Below are positions 47,398 through 60,529 of a DNA stretch of 64,000 nucleotides, piece by piece (position 1 is the stretch's first letter; each line of letters begins with the position of its first letter). The DNA comes from Artocarpus heterophyllus (Eukaryota > Streptophyta > Magnoliopsida > Rosales > Moraceae). The notes under the pieces are model-generated. The model was given only the letters and a program-made list of their open reading frames with translations. It ran no database searches and was not told the origin of the DNA. The stretch spans positions 16,018,239-16,082,238 of the forward strand of contig CM046330.1 in the NCBI GenBank assembly GCA_025403435.1, given 5' to 3'. A program made the position numbers and the translations under genes.

Positions 47398-50300
47398 TAT
47401 AACAACAACAACAATAATTATTAGAAAGTTGTAACTTCTGAAATTTTCTTATATAGGGTATAATAATACCAAGATTACTAATTGAGTGTGAGATTTTATG
47501 GTGGTAACCTCCATTAGTTCAAATTAATCAATCACTTTATACAACGTATGCTTGGATTTATGGTTTCACCACGTGATTCAGTTTTAATTTAGTAAAAATG
47601 TGCAAAGCGATTCAACATTTTTTTTTCCTGGTATGCGCTACGCAATTGCTTGTGATTTGCATATACTACAGAAGAAAAATCCTTAACAATGTGGCCAATT
47701 CTTAAGCTTACAATGATGAGTCGTAGAAATCGAAATTCAGTTGGGCAAATTTAAATAGATTCGAATCCTAAAGCTAGTTTTACAGGTATGTATAACTTTG
47801 GTAGTTTTTTATTCAAATTGTGTGTACTAAGTTGGTGGCCATTCTTCAAAATAGTAATGTCGTTGCATACATATTTTAATACTAATTTTACATTTGATTC
47901 CAACGAAGAATTCAAGTTCCCTAATTACCAAGTTAAAAAAAATAATAAAAAAAATAATTTTTTTTTTTATCTTTTTGTACCAATATATGTTTTATGTTTA
48001 TAATTCCGAAAGTATATTCTTATATATTGATCTCATCAAATTACAACTCCATATCTTAAGAAGAAACCTAAAGAAGTAAACATAGAGTTTTAATTAATAC
48101 TTGAAGCATATATTAGCTAAATAATTCATCGACTTTGTCAAAAAAAAAAAAAAACCTTTTACTACAGTTTTCTGACAATAGATTGTTATATTAGATTTAG
48201 TACCCCAAAATTGATAAACAATTTAGTAACATTAATTTTTGTACTTGTAATTTTCATTATGATGAGTTGGAAATCGGATTAGTTTGGCATTTTGATCGTT
48301 TCATTAGGCTTAAGAACTTCCAATTATATATGTTAGTAATTAGTATGGATCATGGAATATCTGTTCTACACGAGCTGTCAAAGCATTAAAAAAACAGTAA
48401 ACGAATTTCTTCAAACTTGTATATAGTGTTAACTCTACCTACTTCCTACTATAGAATATATAAAAAATAATAATAATAATTTCACGCACATTTTTGTCCC
48501 TAAAAGAAGTCAAAGAACACACAAAAAAAAAAAAAAAAGAATTTTGATTTCATGTCAATTGCCTTTCGATTCACGCCAACTATTCATTTCTTTCTTTTTA
48601 TTTTCTTTTTTTTTTTAAATTATTTCCACGGTTTAAGAGAGATCAGCTATAGGCAATGTAACTAGGCATACTATACCACATTTCGATTTTCTTTCTTTCT
48701 TTTATTTTTCTTTTTTTTTTTCGAGGCACCAAATTGCATGAATTTTTTTTATTTTTTATTTTTTATTTAGCTATGAAAATCAAATTGCATGATTTTACTT
48801 CAGAGGGACTAAATCGTTGCCATTTACTTTTTAAAGGTGGTTTAATTAATCGCGTGTTGATATAATTATGTCTTGTAAATAGTAACTGAGGGAACAGTTA
48901 GAATAATAAATAATAATGGTCCACTAAATTTAAGAGATAGTAAAGTGAATGAACTGGGGACCTGTATCTTTTTAATGTCCAAGTTAAACCCTTTTGCCAA
49001 GCAAGCCAATAATTATTTGATATGGATGTCGAAGTGTATCCAGCTAGCCTGAGAAAAGGGCTTTCTGACCTGTGCTGTGCCAAGTACTGGATAAATAACG
49101 ACCCTTCTGGTTTTGAGGTACCTTTCAAAATAAAAGCACAGTATTGCTCGTATAATTTTTCATGCTTTTTTTTTCTTTTTCTTTTTTTTTTAAAATTTGG
49201 TAGAATAGTTGTAATCGTTGATTATAACTATTTTCACTATAGCGTGTGAGAGTTTTATACTGTAACAAATTTTTTTTATTATTATTATAGTATGTGAGAG
49301 TTTTATATTATTTATAATCGAAAAAGTGATCCGAACGGTTTGAACCAAACTGCCAAACATTTGTTTTAAAAAAACAAAAATTGAGGTTGATATCCAAACA
49401 TTAGATCTTATGGTTGGAGACATGTATGAATTTACCTCTATAACCAAGACTGCAACAATGAGATTGAGAGGCAATTTTATATGCATCGCCTCTTGTAAGC
49501 AACAAAAGCACCAATTCGAGCACTACATTTTTTTTATTAAGTTGAAACTTAAAACATACCTCTTCAGGATTTCGGCCTAGGGCATGCAAGTTCTATAAAT
49601 AATCAAACCAAGTACTAGGGTAGATATCTAAATTAGATTAGATAAAAATGTTATACTCTCAAAAACTGATTTGAATTTTTGGTTTAACCTTTAACGAGTA
49701 TATTTTTTCTGTCATGTTATTTATGTAAAAATGCCGAATGCAATTATTAGTAATAGAGCTTACTATACATCACACTCAAAGCCCTAAAATGTCTTCTTGT
49801 CAATTTGAATTAATGTGTCAAGACACATCAGTTGGTATTGGTATTTTTCCGTATTGTATGAAACTATTGATGTATGAAAGCTGACCACATGTATTAGGTT
49901 AAAGTTCAATATTACTAATTTTTAATTGTTTACTTAATTTGTAAGTATATGCTCATCATTTATGTACGATGATTATTTCGCTATGTCAATTTATCATGTA
50001 CTTGGTATTTTAATTAACAAATCCAACTTATATACTATTATTTTTTAAGAGTCTATAAGAGTTTCATAAAAACTTAGTGGGTTAAGAAAAATTTCTTTAC
50101 TTTTTTCCAATTTCAAATGATGTAAATACTTTCATCTATCTAGACACTAATATTTCTATCGATATCAATATTATCATTTCATTTTTTTCTTACTTTAATA
50201 TTGTCATCTCTCTGTGTGTGAATTGTAAAGTCCTTTTTTCACATATAAAGAAAATTTGTAAATTCATAAAAAAATAATAATATTTACTTTTAAATTTTCT

Positions 50301-52255
50301 TTTTGGACCTATCATTTCAAATTTTTCTTAGATTTTTTTGGTTGCAGGGAGAACGAAATTTGTTAGTTTCAATTAGTACACTTAATAATAAATATTCTCT
50401 TTTCATTTAAAATTTTCCTTTATATCTAAAGCTTCGAGTAAAAAAATAGAAAGATATAGAGTAATATGATTTTCAACTTAATGATAAATGGAATGGTTTC
50501 TTAAAGAAATGGAATGGTGGGCCCAAGAAGCAAAATAAAGTGGTTAAAAAGAAATAATCTTATGAAAATGTTGGGGATAAGTTTAGAATTATAGAGATAT
50601 ATATAAATAAATTAAATTTTACAAAATTATAAACGATGTTATTTAAAAGAGGACGTGAAGAGTTTAGAGGGGGTGTGCCGGCCAATTTTCATCCATTGTT
50701 CCAAGAGAGAGTTTGGTCAAAATCATGTCTCCTACATTTAATTTATTACATTGACCAGAATTTTTAGCTTTGAAATTTATATAATATCAGTTTATGTCTA
50801 AAACATTAAATTCTTTAATTTAAGGACAAAAAAAAAAATAGTAAGAGTTCATGAGGCATTTGTGAATGAGGCTATAATATGAACATAACTCTTTTTCTTA
50901 TTAAAAAAATCAATTGGCTGGTGGCCAAGTTAAGGTGCTTATACAGCAAACGCGTGAGCTCTGTTTGGGTAAGTATCCCATTCCGTGACCATGTGATCCC
51001 ATGTGTGTAAAAAAAAAAAAAAAGGCCATATATCAACATCAAATTATAATTCAACAATGAGACATGACTGCTTTTTTTGTTTTTATTTATGAAAAACAAT
51101 GAGACTTGGACTACGAAACCGAAACAATCGGATTCAAAAAGCTTTTTTTAATAAAAAAGTTAGAGTAATTCTATTTAATCCTATAGTATTATCACCTCGT
51201 TATTAATTAAATAGTGAGACTTAATTTAAAAAATATATTACATGTTAGACTAAGACACACGGTTTTATAAATAACAGGTTATAATCTCACGGGATCAAAA
51301 TGATTTTTAAAACAAGACAACAAGTACAAGTTTGCTGAGCGGTTTTGGGTCGATGGAGTCATGATGAGAATAAATGAAGAATGAGTGCACTAAACTTGCT
51401 TTATTTTTACTTCCGGGAGATGGTAGCCATATGCTTTTAACTGTGCTTTTAAAATGGTTGTCTTGGAGAAAATATATGATATAAACTAAGGGACAGGAAA
51501 AGAAGTAATTGATGGAGCATTTACTATAATTCGGTCCATGAAACGGGGGAAAGTATCCTAAAGTAGGGACCATCTGAAAATTCTTTATGAATGTTGGTAT
51601 CAACTTAAAGATCTTTTTGTCAAGTGACCTTTTTTTTTTTCCTTTTTTTTTTTTGGTTTAATGAAGCAGCTGTCTGCTAAAGAAATGGGTAAATTTTAAT
51701 GCTTAATTTTCCGCCAGAAACAGCGTATCATCCTGCGATACAAAAATAATGATGCACGTAAAAAAGTTTGCATCATAAAGAGGATAAAATACTTGCAAAG
51801 TATTTATTATGCAGTTGCAATTATATTACTAGAAAAATATTAATGAGTAATATGATTCCCAAAAAAATTATATTATCATGTTTTATTGCATACATGAATC
51901 TTTTCTCAAATTCCCAAGAAAATTGTTTTGCTGGAGTTGGTTGTACATGGTAATATAAAATAATTTATATAAAACCAATAATTTTGGTTATTTTTAGACT
52001 AATTAAATGTTATCAAATTGGATAGTTATTATCCTAAAAAAACAGTGTAATTATCATCTTGATATTTTAATTTTCTAAAATAATATGAAATTTTATTTGT
52101 TTTGAAAAATATAAAAATGAAAAATAAGAAATTAAGGAAAAGTTAACTAACGTTAAAGCAAATAAATTTCCAAATAAAAATATAAAATAAAAAGTAAAAA
52201 GTTCATCAAAAAATAGCAAAATAGATCATAACAAAATAAATACCTCTGAAAATCT
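47398..52255. other. AT-rich intergenic DNA, no gene assigned
   Basis: Nearly 5 kb of AT-rich DNA with homopolymer runs. The only balanced patch is at about 48.9-49.13 kb, open on both strands (plus-strand peptide MDVEVYPASLRKGLSDLCC...); I cannot assign it to a family. Other short frames look random. Confidence 0.4.
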
Positions 52256-52261
52256 ATGTCA

Positions 52262-54234
52262 CTTGTGCGTGTAGGGGTGTCTGGCTCATGTTAAGAAGCC
52301 AAAGGTGGGTAAGTTGGAATCACACACTGAAATATGCATTTTTGTAAGGTATCCAGGAGGGACATGTGGTGGTTTCTTTTATAGTACTTCAAACACCAAG
52401 GTGTTTGTTTTGAAAATGCAACATTTCTTGAAGAAAAGTATATGAAGGACTATAAACCTTGAAGTAAAGTCGTCTTAGAGGAATTAGTAGGAGATGAGAT
52501 CGTCCTACAGAGTCATGAGAAAGATAAGATCATGCCTATGAGACTAGTCGATAAAAGTGAGACCACACTTTTAAAACAACAACCAAGGATGCCATGTCAT
52601 AGTGAAAGGGTTGTGAGACAACCGGATCTACATCAAAATCGGAGAGTCTAATGTAGCTATTTCTGATGACAATGTCAATGATCTTATCTCCTATAGTCAA
52701 GTTATGGTGGATGTTGATTCTAAATCATCGTAGTATGCAACAAACCAAAAGATAAAATCCATGTACACTAACAAATTCTAGGAACTTATTGATGCACACA
52801 TGAAGGGATTATGCCTATTAGGTGCAAGTAGATCTACAAAAAGAAAAAGAGGAGCAGATGAGAAAGTTGAAACTTTCAAAGCAGAAGGAAGAGATTGATT
52901 ATGAGGAAACCTTCTCTCTGATAGCCATGCTTAAGTCCATCTGTATTCTCTGGTCTATTACTGCATATTTTGATTATGAAATTTGACAAATAGATGTCAA
53001 GACGACATTCTCAAATGGTCATCTTAAAGAAACTATTTACATGGTATAGTTCATCATGGAAGGACAAGAGCGAAGAGTTTACAAATTATGGAAATCCATT
53101 TATGGATTCAAACAAGCCTCTAGATCATGAAACATTAGATTTGATCAAGCGATGAAGTCTTATACTTTTGATTAGTAAGAAGATGAGGCGTGCATCAACA
53201 AGAAGGTAAAAGATAAAAATTGGTCTTTTTGGTCCTTTATGTTGATGATATTCTAATCATTAGGAATGATGTAAATCATTAATAGTGGTTAAAGAATGGT
53301 TGGCAAAATAATTCTAGATCAAAGACTTAGGAAAAGCTAACTATGTTCTAGATATCCGTGTCTTTAGAGATAAAAAGAACAAATTGTTAGCATTATCCCA
53401 AGCCTTGTACATAGATAAGATACTTAAGAGGTATTGGATGAAAGATCCCAAAAGGAGCATTCAGCCCATGAGACATAGAATTAGACTTTCTAAGGAGATC
53501 TCTCCCAAAACTACTGAGAAGCTGAAAGCATGAAAAAAGTCCATATGCATTAGCGGTTCGTAGCCTTATGAATGCCAAGATATGTACAAAATTGGATATA
53601 TGTTATGCGGTTAGAATTGTAAGTCAGTGCTAGTTGAATCAAGGAGAAAAACATTGAGAATCAGTGAAGCATATTCTTAAGTATCTTTAAAGAACAAGAT
53701 ATTATATGCTTGTTTATTCAGGATCGGACCTCGTTCTTGTTGGTTACACGGATTCGGATTTTCAATCCGACGTGGATTTGAGGAAGTCAACTTCTGGTCC
53801 GGTGTTTATCTTGAATAGTGGAGCTATAGTGTGGCAGAGTATTAAGCAATCATGTGTTACTAAATCAACCATGAAAGCTGAATATGTTGCTGCTTCAGAA
53901 GCTACATAAGAGGTTGTTTGGCTTCCTAATTTCTTAAGGGATTTAGTGGTTGTCCCTAACCTTGAGCAACCAATGACGTTATGTTACGATAACAGTGTTA
54001 CAGTTGCAAATGTAAAGGAACCAAGGAAACATTCAAAGGCTAAACATATTCATAGGAATATCATCTCGTGAGAGATTTAGTGGATGAGACTGATGTGATA
54101 GTTTGTAAGATCAATTTGGAAAATAACCTGGCTGATCCTTTTATTAAAACTTTTCAGACAAAAAGTTTTGATGGTCATCTGGAAGAGTTGGGAATTTGAG
54201 AGATGACACATATGCTATAACGTAAGTGGGAGAA
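52262..54234 (+). pseudogene. Decayed Copia 3' half: integrase tail, RT, RNase H
   Basis: In broken frames it reads the integrase C-terminal region (HVKKPKVGKLESHTE, near 52.29 kb), then the RT core with LYVDDILII near 53.23-53.27 kb, then a long RNase H patch at 53706-53909 (GYTDSDFQSDVDLRKSTSG ... KSTMKAEYVAASEAT). A purine tract, AAGTGGGAGA, precedes the LTR at 54235. Many stops and indels are present. Gag, protease and most of integrase are missing. It lacks any LTR match to the 5' fragment at 0.5-5.0 kb. Confidence 0.88.
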
Positions 54235-55795
54235 TGTTGGAATTGGTGCTTATATAGCATAGTATAAATTCCACAAGGCCATTATAAGATGTAAAATATT
54301 TCATAATTAATAAAATAAATTCCTTTTATTCTCTTATGTGTATATCTTGTTGAATATATGTATATATGCAAATATTATAAAGGTTCTAATGCTTGTAAAA
54401 GTACATAATCATGCATATGAAATGTTCATAATATAGAGGATATAATTATGTATATTTAGACATGGAATCCAAAGCTCCTATAGGATAGGATGACAAGATA
54501 TTATTCCTATGAGTATTAAGTTGGGAACTTAGGTGAAGAGTACTCGCTATTTGATATGAACTATTAAATAATACCCAAATCTTTATCTATGATTTGTTCA
54601 TAAATAGTTACCCATTAAAGAATTAACAAAACTCATGGACAAAGAAATAATTAGAGAAGTTGCCTGGAAATCTTTAAACCAAGCTCTAATTATGAATATT
54701 ATTGTGGAGAGCATTATCACATGGTAAATAATTATATTAATGGACGATCTTGTTGACAACATTTTATATTTTAAGATTCTATATAATTATGTATAATTTA
54801 AGAATGCAACTTCAGTTTTTGATAGTGGCACAAACCGAAGTTAATAATTATTATTAATTTAATTATGAGATAATTAAATTATAAATAATTATTTAAGCTT
54901 AAATTATATATGTGCTTTGGGTCCCTTGCTAGCTCCATAATATTCTTTCAGATGGATTAATGAAAATTTTCTTGGATTGATTTTGTCTATAGAGGCAAAA
55001 TGGTATTTTCACACAGTAGTCCACTAGGATTGTGTGTGACGCCACACACTGGAACTCTGAGAGTCCAAGTGGTACCACATCTATGATTTTATGATACAAA
55101 TATCTTATATGATTTTCATATAATCTATTTGTTATCTTGTTGCAGATAAATATCTTTTTCAAGAGTTAAAATAAATTCTGCAGATAATAATTTAAATTAT
55201 GAGATAATTTAAATAATTAATAAAATCATGAAAAATATTTATTTTAAAAGTTAAAATAAATAATATCTCAGTTTGAACTGAAATTAGATTTCAAAAAGAT
55301 ACTAAATGGATATAGAATGACATAGTTAAAGGTGGTTATGACACATATCACACCACCATTGGAGGCTGCTGATCACGCTTACCACAAGTGAGAGTTGGCA
55401 TGACCTATAGGAAATGCTAGTGGGATTCTGTCTCAACTTCCAAGCCTTTGTGTATATATAAATAGACTTTGGAGTTTCTATTTTTAGTAGAATTTTCTAG
55501 CATCCATATAGTATTCTTTGTGTTATCCCTTTTAGAGTTCAAGGAACCTCTGTTGAGAAAAGTTGGACGGAGATAATCCAAGAGACTTCACCAAAGCCCA
55601 TACACTAGTTAATTTACAGAGAGGAAAATAGCAAGAAAAATTTGAAGATTTTGGAACGCTTGATCATCTAAAGCCATTGCCAAGCCCCATAAGTTTGTGT
55701 TTCTGTTTTATTATTATATATTCTTGAACGTTTAAGAAAACTTTTAAAACTTTATCCGCTATGGTTTTTCAGATTTTTTGTGTTTCAACCTAACA
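54235..55795 (+). mobile_element. 1.56-kb 3' LTR of the decayed Copia element
   Basis: Starts TGTTGGAATTGG after the purine tract and ends CAACCTAACA, giving TGTTGG/CTAACA ends. A TATA box (TATATATAAATAG) lies near 55453-55465. The LTR abuts a CBSX5-like gene fragment directly at 55796, marking the insertion point. No 5' LTR is found. Confidence 0.7.
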
Positions 55796-56107
55796 GCATC
55801 AACCATGACCATCTTACCAACGCACCAACAATGCACTCACTGACGGCACGGATTCTAGCGAATGGTGATGGTAGTCCCATACGCTGTCATCAAAGGTCTT
55901 AAAAGTGGCCAAAGAGTCGGCAGCAATGGTGGAGATATAGAGAGACTTAAGTGCCGGCTTGGCAAGGCAGATGTCAGATATCTCATATGCATACTAGCTC
56001 ACTACCATGCAAATAAAGAGAAAAGAGGAAAGAAAGATAGAAATTAGGGTGACGAAAATATTGTGTTGAGAGGAGAATTAAGAAGAAGAATAAAAAGAAA
56101 ATGAGAA
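55796..56107 (-). pseudogene. Dead fragment of the CBSX5-like gene, exon 1 and leader
   Basis: Aligns along its length with plus-strand 40183-40525: ATCAACCATG..., CCCATACGCTG, GTGCCGGCTTGGCAAGGCAG and the GAAGAAGAA-rich leader. In minus-strand reading the start codon is kept (MVVS) but codon 5 is a stop, and further indels follow. Exon 2 is absent. It is a DNA-level duplicate, since leader and flank are included. Confidence 0.88.
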
Positions 56108-57120
56108 GAGAGGTGCCCACCTTGTCAACACATTGGCAATGCAACTCATAAACGGCAGTGGCAGTGGATTCTAGAGTCTGATGATGGCAGGCCTAAACTA
56201 GAATCAGGTTGGATTGGGCCGTCCTAGTTAGATAATTTTTTAAATTTTTTTTAAATTCCTTTATAAAAATTCAAGAGGCCTAAGCCTAGGCCTAGTGACT
56301 CTAGGCTCATGCAAGCTTCGAGCCAAGTTAGGCTTCCCTTTTCATTAACTGGGCATGATCGACCAACCTGATTTCTCCTTTTGGCCTATATGAGATCTGG
56401 CCCGAATTGATACCTCTAGGCTAAACCACTATCACTGGCATTCAATCACCAATCATTTTCAATATTTTCTCCATAAATATGGGGCAAAGGTACATAGGCC
56501 GAAGGGGGCGGCTGCTCCTCCTAAGCCCAATGGCTCACTTTAATTTTTCACATGTTGGATATGTCATGTGCCAACAAGCTTACTGGCCTGCAAATAAAGA
56601 GAAAAGAGGAAAGAGAGATAGAATTAGGGTGAAGAAAATAGTGCATTGAGAGGAGAATTAAGAAGAAGAATAAGAAGAAAATGAGAAATGAGGTGCCTGC
56701 CTTGTCAACACAATGGTAGTGCCACTCGTAGGGGGCGACGAATTCTGGCGAGTGGTGGTATTGTTGGTGGCAAGCACAAACTAGAATCAGGTTGGGTTAG
56801 ATTGTCCTAGTTAGATAATTTTTTTAAATTTTTTTGAAATTCTTTTATAAAAATTGGTATGGCCTATGCCAGGTTTGAGTCAGGCTAGGCCTCCTTTTTC
56901 ATTAACTGAGCATAGTCAGCCAGCCCTATTTCTCCTCTTTGTCCATATGACCTAGCTCGAATTGACACCTCTAGGTTGCAACACTATCACCAGTGTTCAA
57001 CCACTAATCATTTTGAGTATTTCTTCCATATCATTTTCATTATATACCATCAAATAGGGGTGGGAATACATTGGGCCAAAAGGGGATGACCATCCTTCCT
57101 AAGCCTAATGGCTCCTTTAA
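55975..57120. repeat. Two tandem ~580-bp units carrying CBSX5-like fragments
   Basis: Unit A (about 55975-56541) and unit B (about 56555-57120) repeat the same order: start-codon region of the CBSX5-like gene, GAAGAA leader, a second fragment of exon 1 (CCACCTTGTCAACACA / TGCCTTGTCAACACA), AAACTAGAATCAGGTTGG, then CCTAAGCCCAATGGCTC / CCTAAGCCTAATGGCTC. The units are clearly diverged. Confidence 0.85.
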
Positions 57121-57124
57121 ATGT

Positions 57125-58265
57125 TTTCTTTTTAAAAAAATATTTTCACTGTTTTTCCACTGCTTGTCTCCCCTTGAAATTTTATAAATTGCATTATATA
57201 TGGAGGTATGATTTTTATAAACACTCCAATTATATCTCAAGTTTTACTTTAAAATATAGTTATATTTCAAACTTAAAATAAATCAAAAACCATCTATAGT
57301 ATTATGAAAACTTATGTATTAGGGCTCCAAGTTTTGAAAGGTGAATTAAATCTGTCACATGTTTAGTTCATTCAAAAGAAGAAAAATAGATAAAACGATG
57401 ATAAAAATAGGGATAAAGTTAAAAAAATATAATTATGTTGTCACTTTTAGTTCAAAATTTTTGTCATATTATACGTCTCTGAAAAATTTTCTAGCTATGT
57501 CCCTGCTACCGAATATACTTGCTCTCTATTGACAAAATCCTTCATCAACTTTTTCTAATCTATCAATTTGTATATAAACAATTTTTCTATTTATACTAGA
57601 GGCTCTTGGTGGGTTTTTTATGATTAGTGGCAGTCCATACTAAATAAATTCTTATTAATCAAGAAACCTAATTAAGAAAGAAATATTAGAGATTAAAAGA
57701 GGAATTAATCAATAGTTAGTTTTAATATCAACATCAATCAAAGGTTGACACTGTTAATAATATAAGCAACCAAGACACTTAATCTATTGTCTATAAGATA
57801 TCTTAAGGAAATATATATTAATCAAGTTGCTAATATGCTAATATTTATTCTTAAATAACCTAGGCAGGTAAAGTACACAAACTTCCAAAATGATGCAAGT
57901 GTGCGTACGCATGTGTGTGTATATATACATGGGTATGGTTTTAATAGTTACGTTTCTAATAGGTACTGTTCTTCTTAACTGTTTGATATAAATTTAACGG
58001 TTATAATAAAGTAGATAGTTGACTAAAAAATACATATGATAATTAATGAGGTTGAATTCTTATTATGTTATATTATTAATTGTTGTTAAAATATACTCTT
58101 ATTGAAAATGTAACCATTGAGAACGTTTACGTTTCTGTAATGTGGTAATTTTATGCTACTATTTTAGGTATTTTTTTTCATAGAACATAATGTGCGTGCT
58201 AATTATTCTTTTATAGTGAATTGATATGTGTGTCATTATTAAAGCTTTAATATACTCTATATGTG
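57125..58265. other. AT-rich intergenic DNA, nothing recognised
   Basis: No gene or repeat of note. Confidence 0.4.
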
Positions 58266-58278
58266 TATCATTATTAAA

Positions 58279-59654
58279 GGTCGAGGTTGGGTCGAAGTCG
58301 AGGTTAGGATTCAGACCTGAACTAAGGTCGGGGTCAAGATTTGTGATTCGAGGTCAGGGTCAAGGTTAAGGTCAGAGTTAGGGTTGGGATTCAGGAATAG
58401 GGTAGAGATCGGGATTTGGGACTGGGGCTTGGTTTAGAATTAGAGATTTAGGGTCGGGGTCAGGGTCGAGATTCGAGACTGGGGTCAGAGTTGGGATTCA
58501 AGTTTAAGATAGGGGTCGAAGTTTAGGACTGGGGTCGAGGTTCGGATTTACGATTTAGGATCAGTTTTGGGGTCTAGATTCGGGTCTGGGGTTGGGGTCG
58601 AGATTTAGGATAAGGGTTGGGATTCTTGTCTAAGATTGAGATCGGGTTTGGGATAGGGGATGGGGTTAAGACTTGAGACTGAAGTAGGTGTTGGGATTTG
58701 GGACCTGGTCTTGACCATGACCCCAGTTCCAAATCCTAAACTTGATTTTGTATCTTGATCTCGACCTTGACCTTGAATCCTAAATCCCAACCCTGAATCC
58801 TGACCTCAACCTCGACCTTGATCCCAACCCCAACCCTAGCCCTAAATCTCGATCCCGATAGACCCTAACCTTGAATCCTAACCTAAACCCTAGTCTTGGA
58901 TCCAGTCTTTGACCTTAGCCTTGATTTGGAATCCTGAATCCGGTCTCACATCTGGAGTCCGATCTTGAATCTCATCCTTTGGTCCCAAATCCTGACATTG
59001 ACCTCGACCCTATTCCTAAATACCGGTCTTGAATCTCGACTCCAACCTTAGTCCTGAATCCCAACGCTGACCCTTATGCCGAATCCCAACCTCCACCTAA
59101 CCTCAACCCTGGTTCTAAATACTGACCCCCAATCCCGACCTCGACCTTGACCCTGAATCCTGTCCTTAGTTCTAAATCCCAACCCTGACCCCAGCCCTGA
59201 TTCTCGACTTTATCCTCAACCTTAGTCCTAAAACCCGAATCCCGACCTTGACCTTGGTCCTAAATCCCAACCCCAAATCTTGACCCCAACTGTAACCTCA
59301 AATCTTGACCCTAACCCCAGTCTTGAATCCCGATCCCAACCTTGTTCTCAAATCTTGACCTCAAACCTGATCCTGAATCTCAACACTCAACCTTGGTTTC
59401 AAATCCCGACCCAGGCCTTAAATCTCCACCCTAACCTTGGTTTTGAATTTTGACCATGACACCTACTCTGAATCTTGACCGCAATCTTAGTCTTGAATCC
59501 TGACTTCAAACCCAACCCCAAATCTTGGTCCCAAATCCCGACCTCAACCGTGAATCCAGACCCTAAGCCTGGTCCTAAATCCCAGCTTCAAATCCCTATC
59601 CAGACCCCGATCACGGTCTCAAATTTCGATCCGACTCTAGATCTTGGTCCTGAA
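58279..59654. repeat. Degenerate minisatellite that switches strand
   Basis: From 58279 to about 58708 the top strand is a run of GGGTCGAGATTCGGGACT-like words. From about 58712 to 59654 the top strand carries the complement (AATCCCGACCTCGACC-like words). At the switch, GGATTTGGGACCTGG (58694-58708) faces CCCAGTTCCAAATCC (58721-58735). The short frames on either strand are repeat-derived. Confidence 0.9.
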
Positions 59655-60400
59655 TCTCATTCTAAAACTTTAACTTTTATATCTATTTTTAATATATTTT
59701 AAATATTTAATTAGTTTATTAATACGCATTTTTGGTTTAAATTATATAGTATGGTCCGATATAGATGTTCTTGGTCGTATTTGATATGATGACCGATATC
59801 GTATTGGTCTTTGACTTCATATTAAATAATGCAATACATGGATGTCAACAAACATTGTATTATTTTTAAATAATACAATACAGAGTGCTAATACGACATA
59901 CCAAATGTGCCCTAAAAGAAAGTCAAACAAAAAAAATATGGTGCCTACCAGTGGGCATAAAAGGTGTTTCCACTTGAGAATTTGCCAAAAAAAGAACTTC
60001 ACTAAAATAGATCGCACAATGTCTTCTTAGTGACTTGCTTTCTAACACACAATTCTACTTTGTCCATTTGGTAACATTAGACGACTTTATTCTCGTTAGT
60101 GTATTGAGAGGCAAATCTTACCATGCATTTGAAAATCCAAACTCTAGAAAAAAATTTTTGCTAGTAACACAACCGTTTCAAATTTTGAATTTTAATATGA
60201 TCAGACACGAGGAAACTAATAATTTATTGGGAGAAAGAGCAAAACAACATGTTTAGGTTAAAATTTAGTAAATAATGTCATATAGTTTCAAAATGTGTAA
60301 TAAATAGTATATCATAAGAAATTAAACAATATCTCATAAGAAATTGAGAACAAAAACCCCAAAATATCCCTATTTATTTATCCTGTATATTTCTCACGAG
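59655..60400. other. Intergenic DNA with a possible small MITE
   Basis: A palindrome ATTGTATTATTT / AAATAATACAAT lies at 59854-59879. Around it, words near 59.77 kb (GTCGTATTTGATATGATG) and 59.89 kb (AATACGACATACCAAATG) are roughly inverted, suggesting a MITE of about 150 bp. No gene seen. Confidence 0.35.
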
Positions 60401-60529
60401 TGTTGGCGGTCGAGAAATACAATATTTACTTGTAAAAACAAAAATTCACCTGTGACTTCACCGATCCGCTAGAAGCTCAGAAATACAATATTTATCGAGA
60501 AAATATCGTATTTACTGTGCAAATACAAA

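Noticed and set aside
48898..49128. Gene fragment at the 49-kb patch
   Set aside because: Open on both strands with balanced composition, but neither peptide matches a family I can name.
523..55795. The 0.5-5.0-kb and 52.3-55.8-kb Copia fragments as two halves of one split element
   Set aside because: Their LTRs share only the first ten bases and differ in length (466 against 1561 bp).
58279..59654. Interstitial telomere repeat
   Set aside because: The words are GGGTCGAG/GGGATT-like and irregular, not runs of TTTAGGG.
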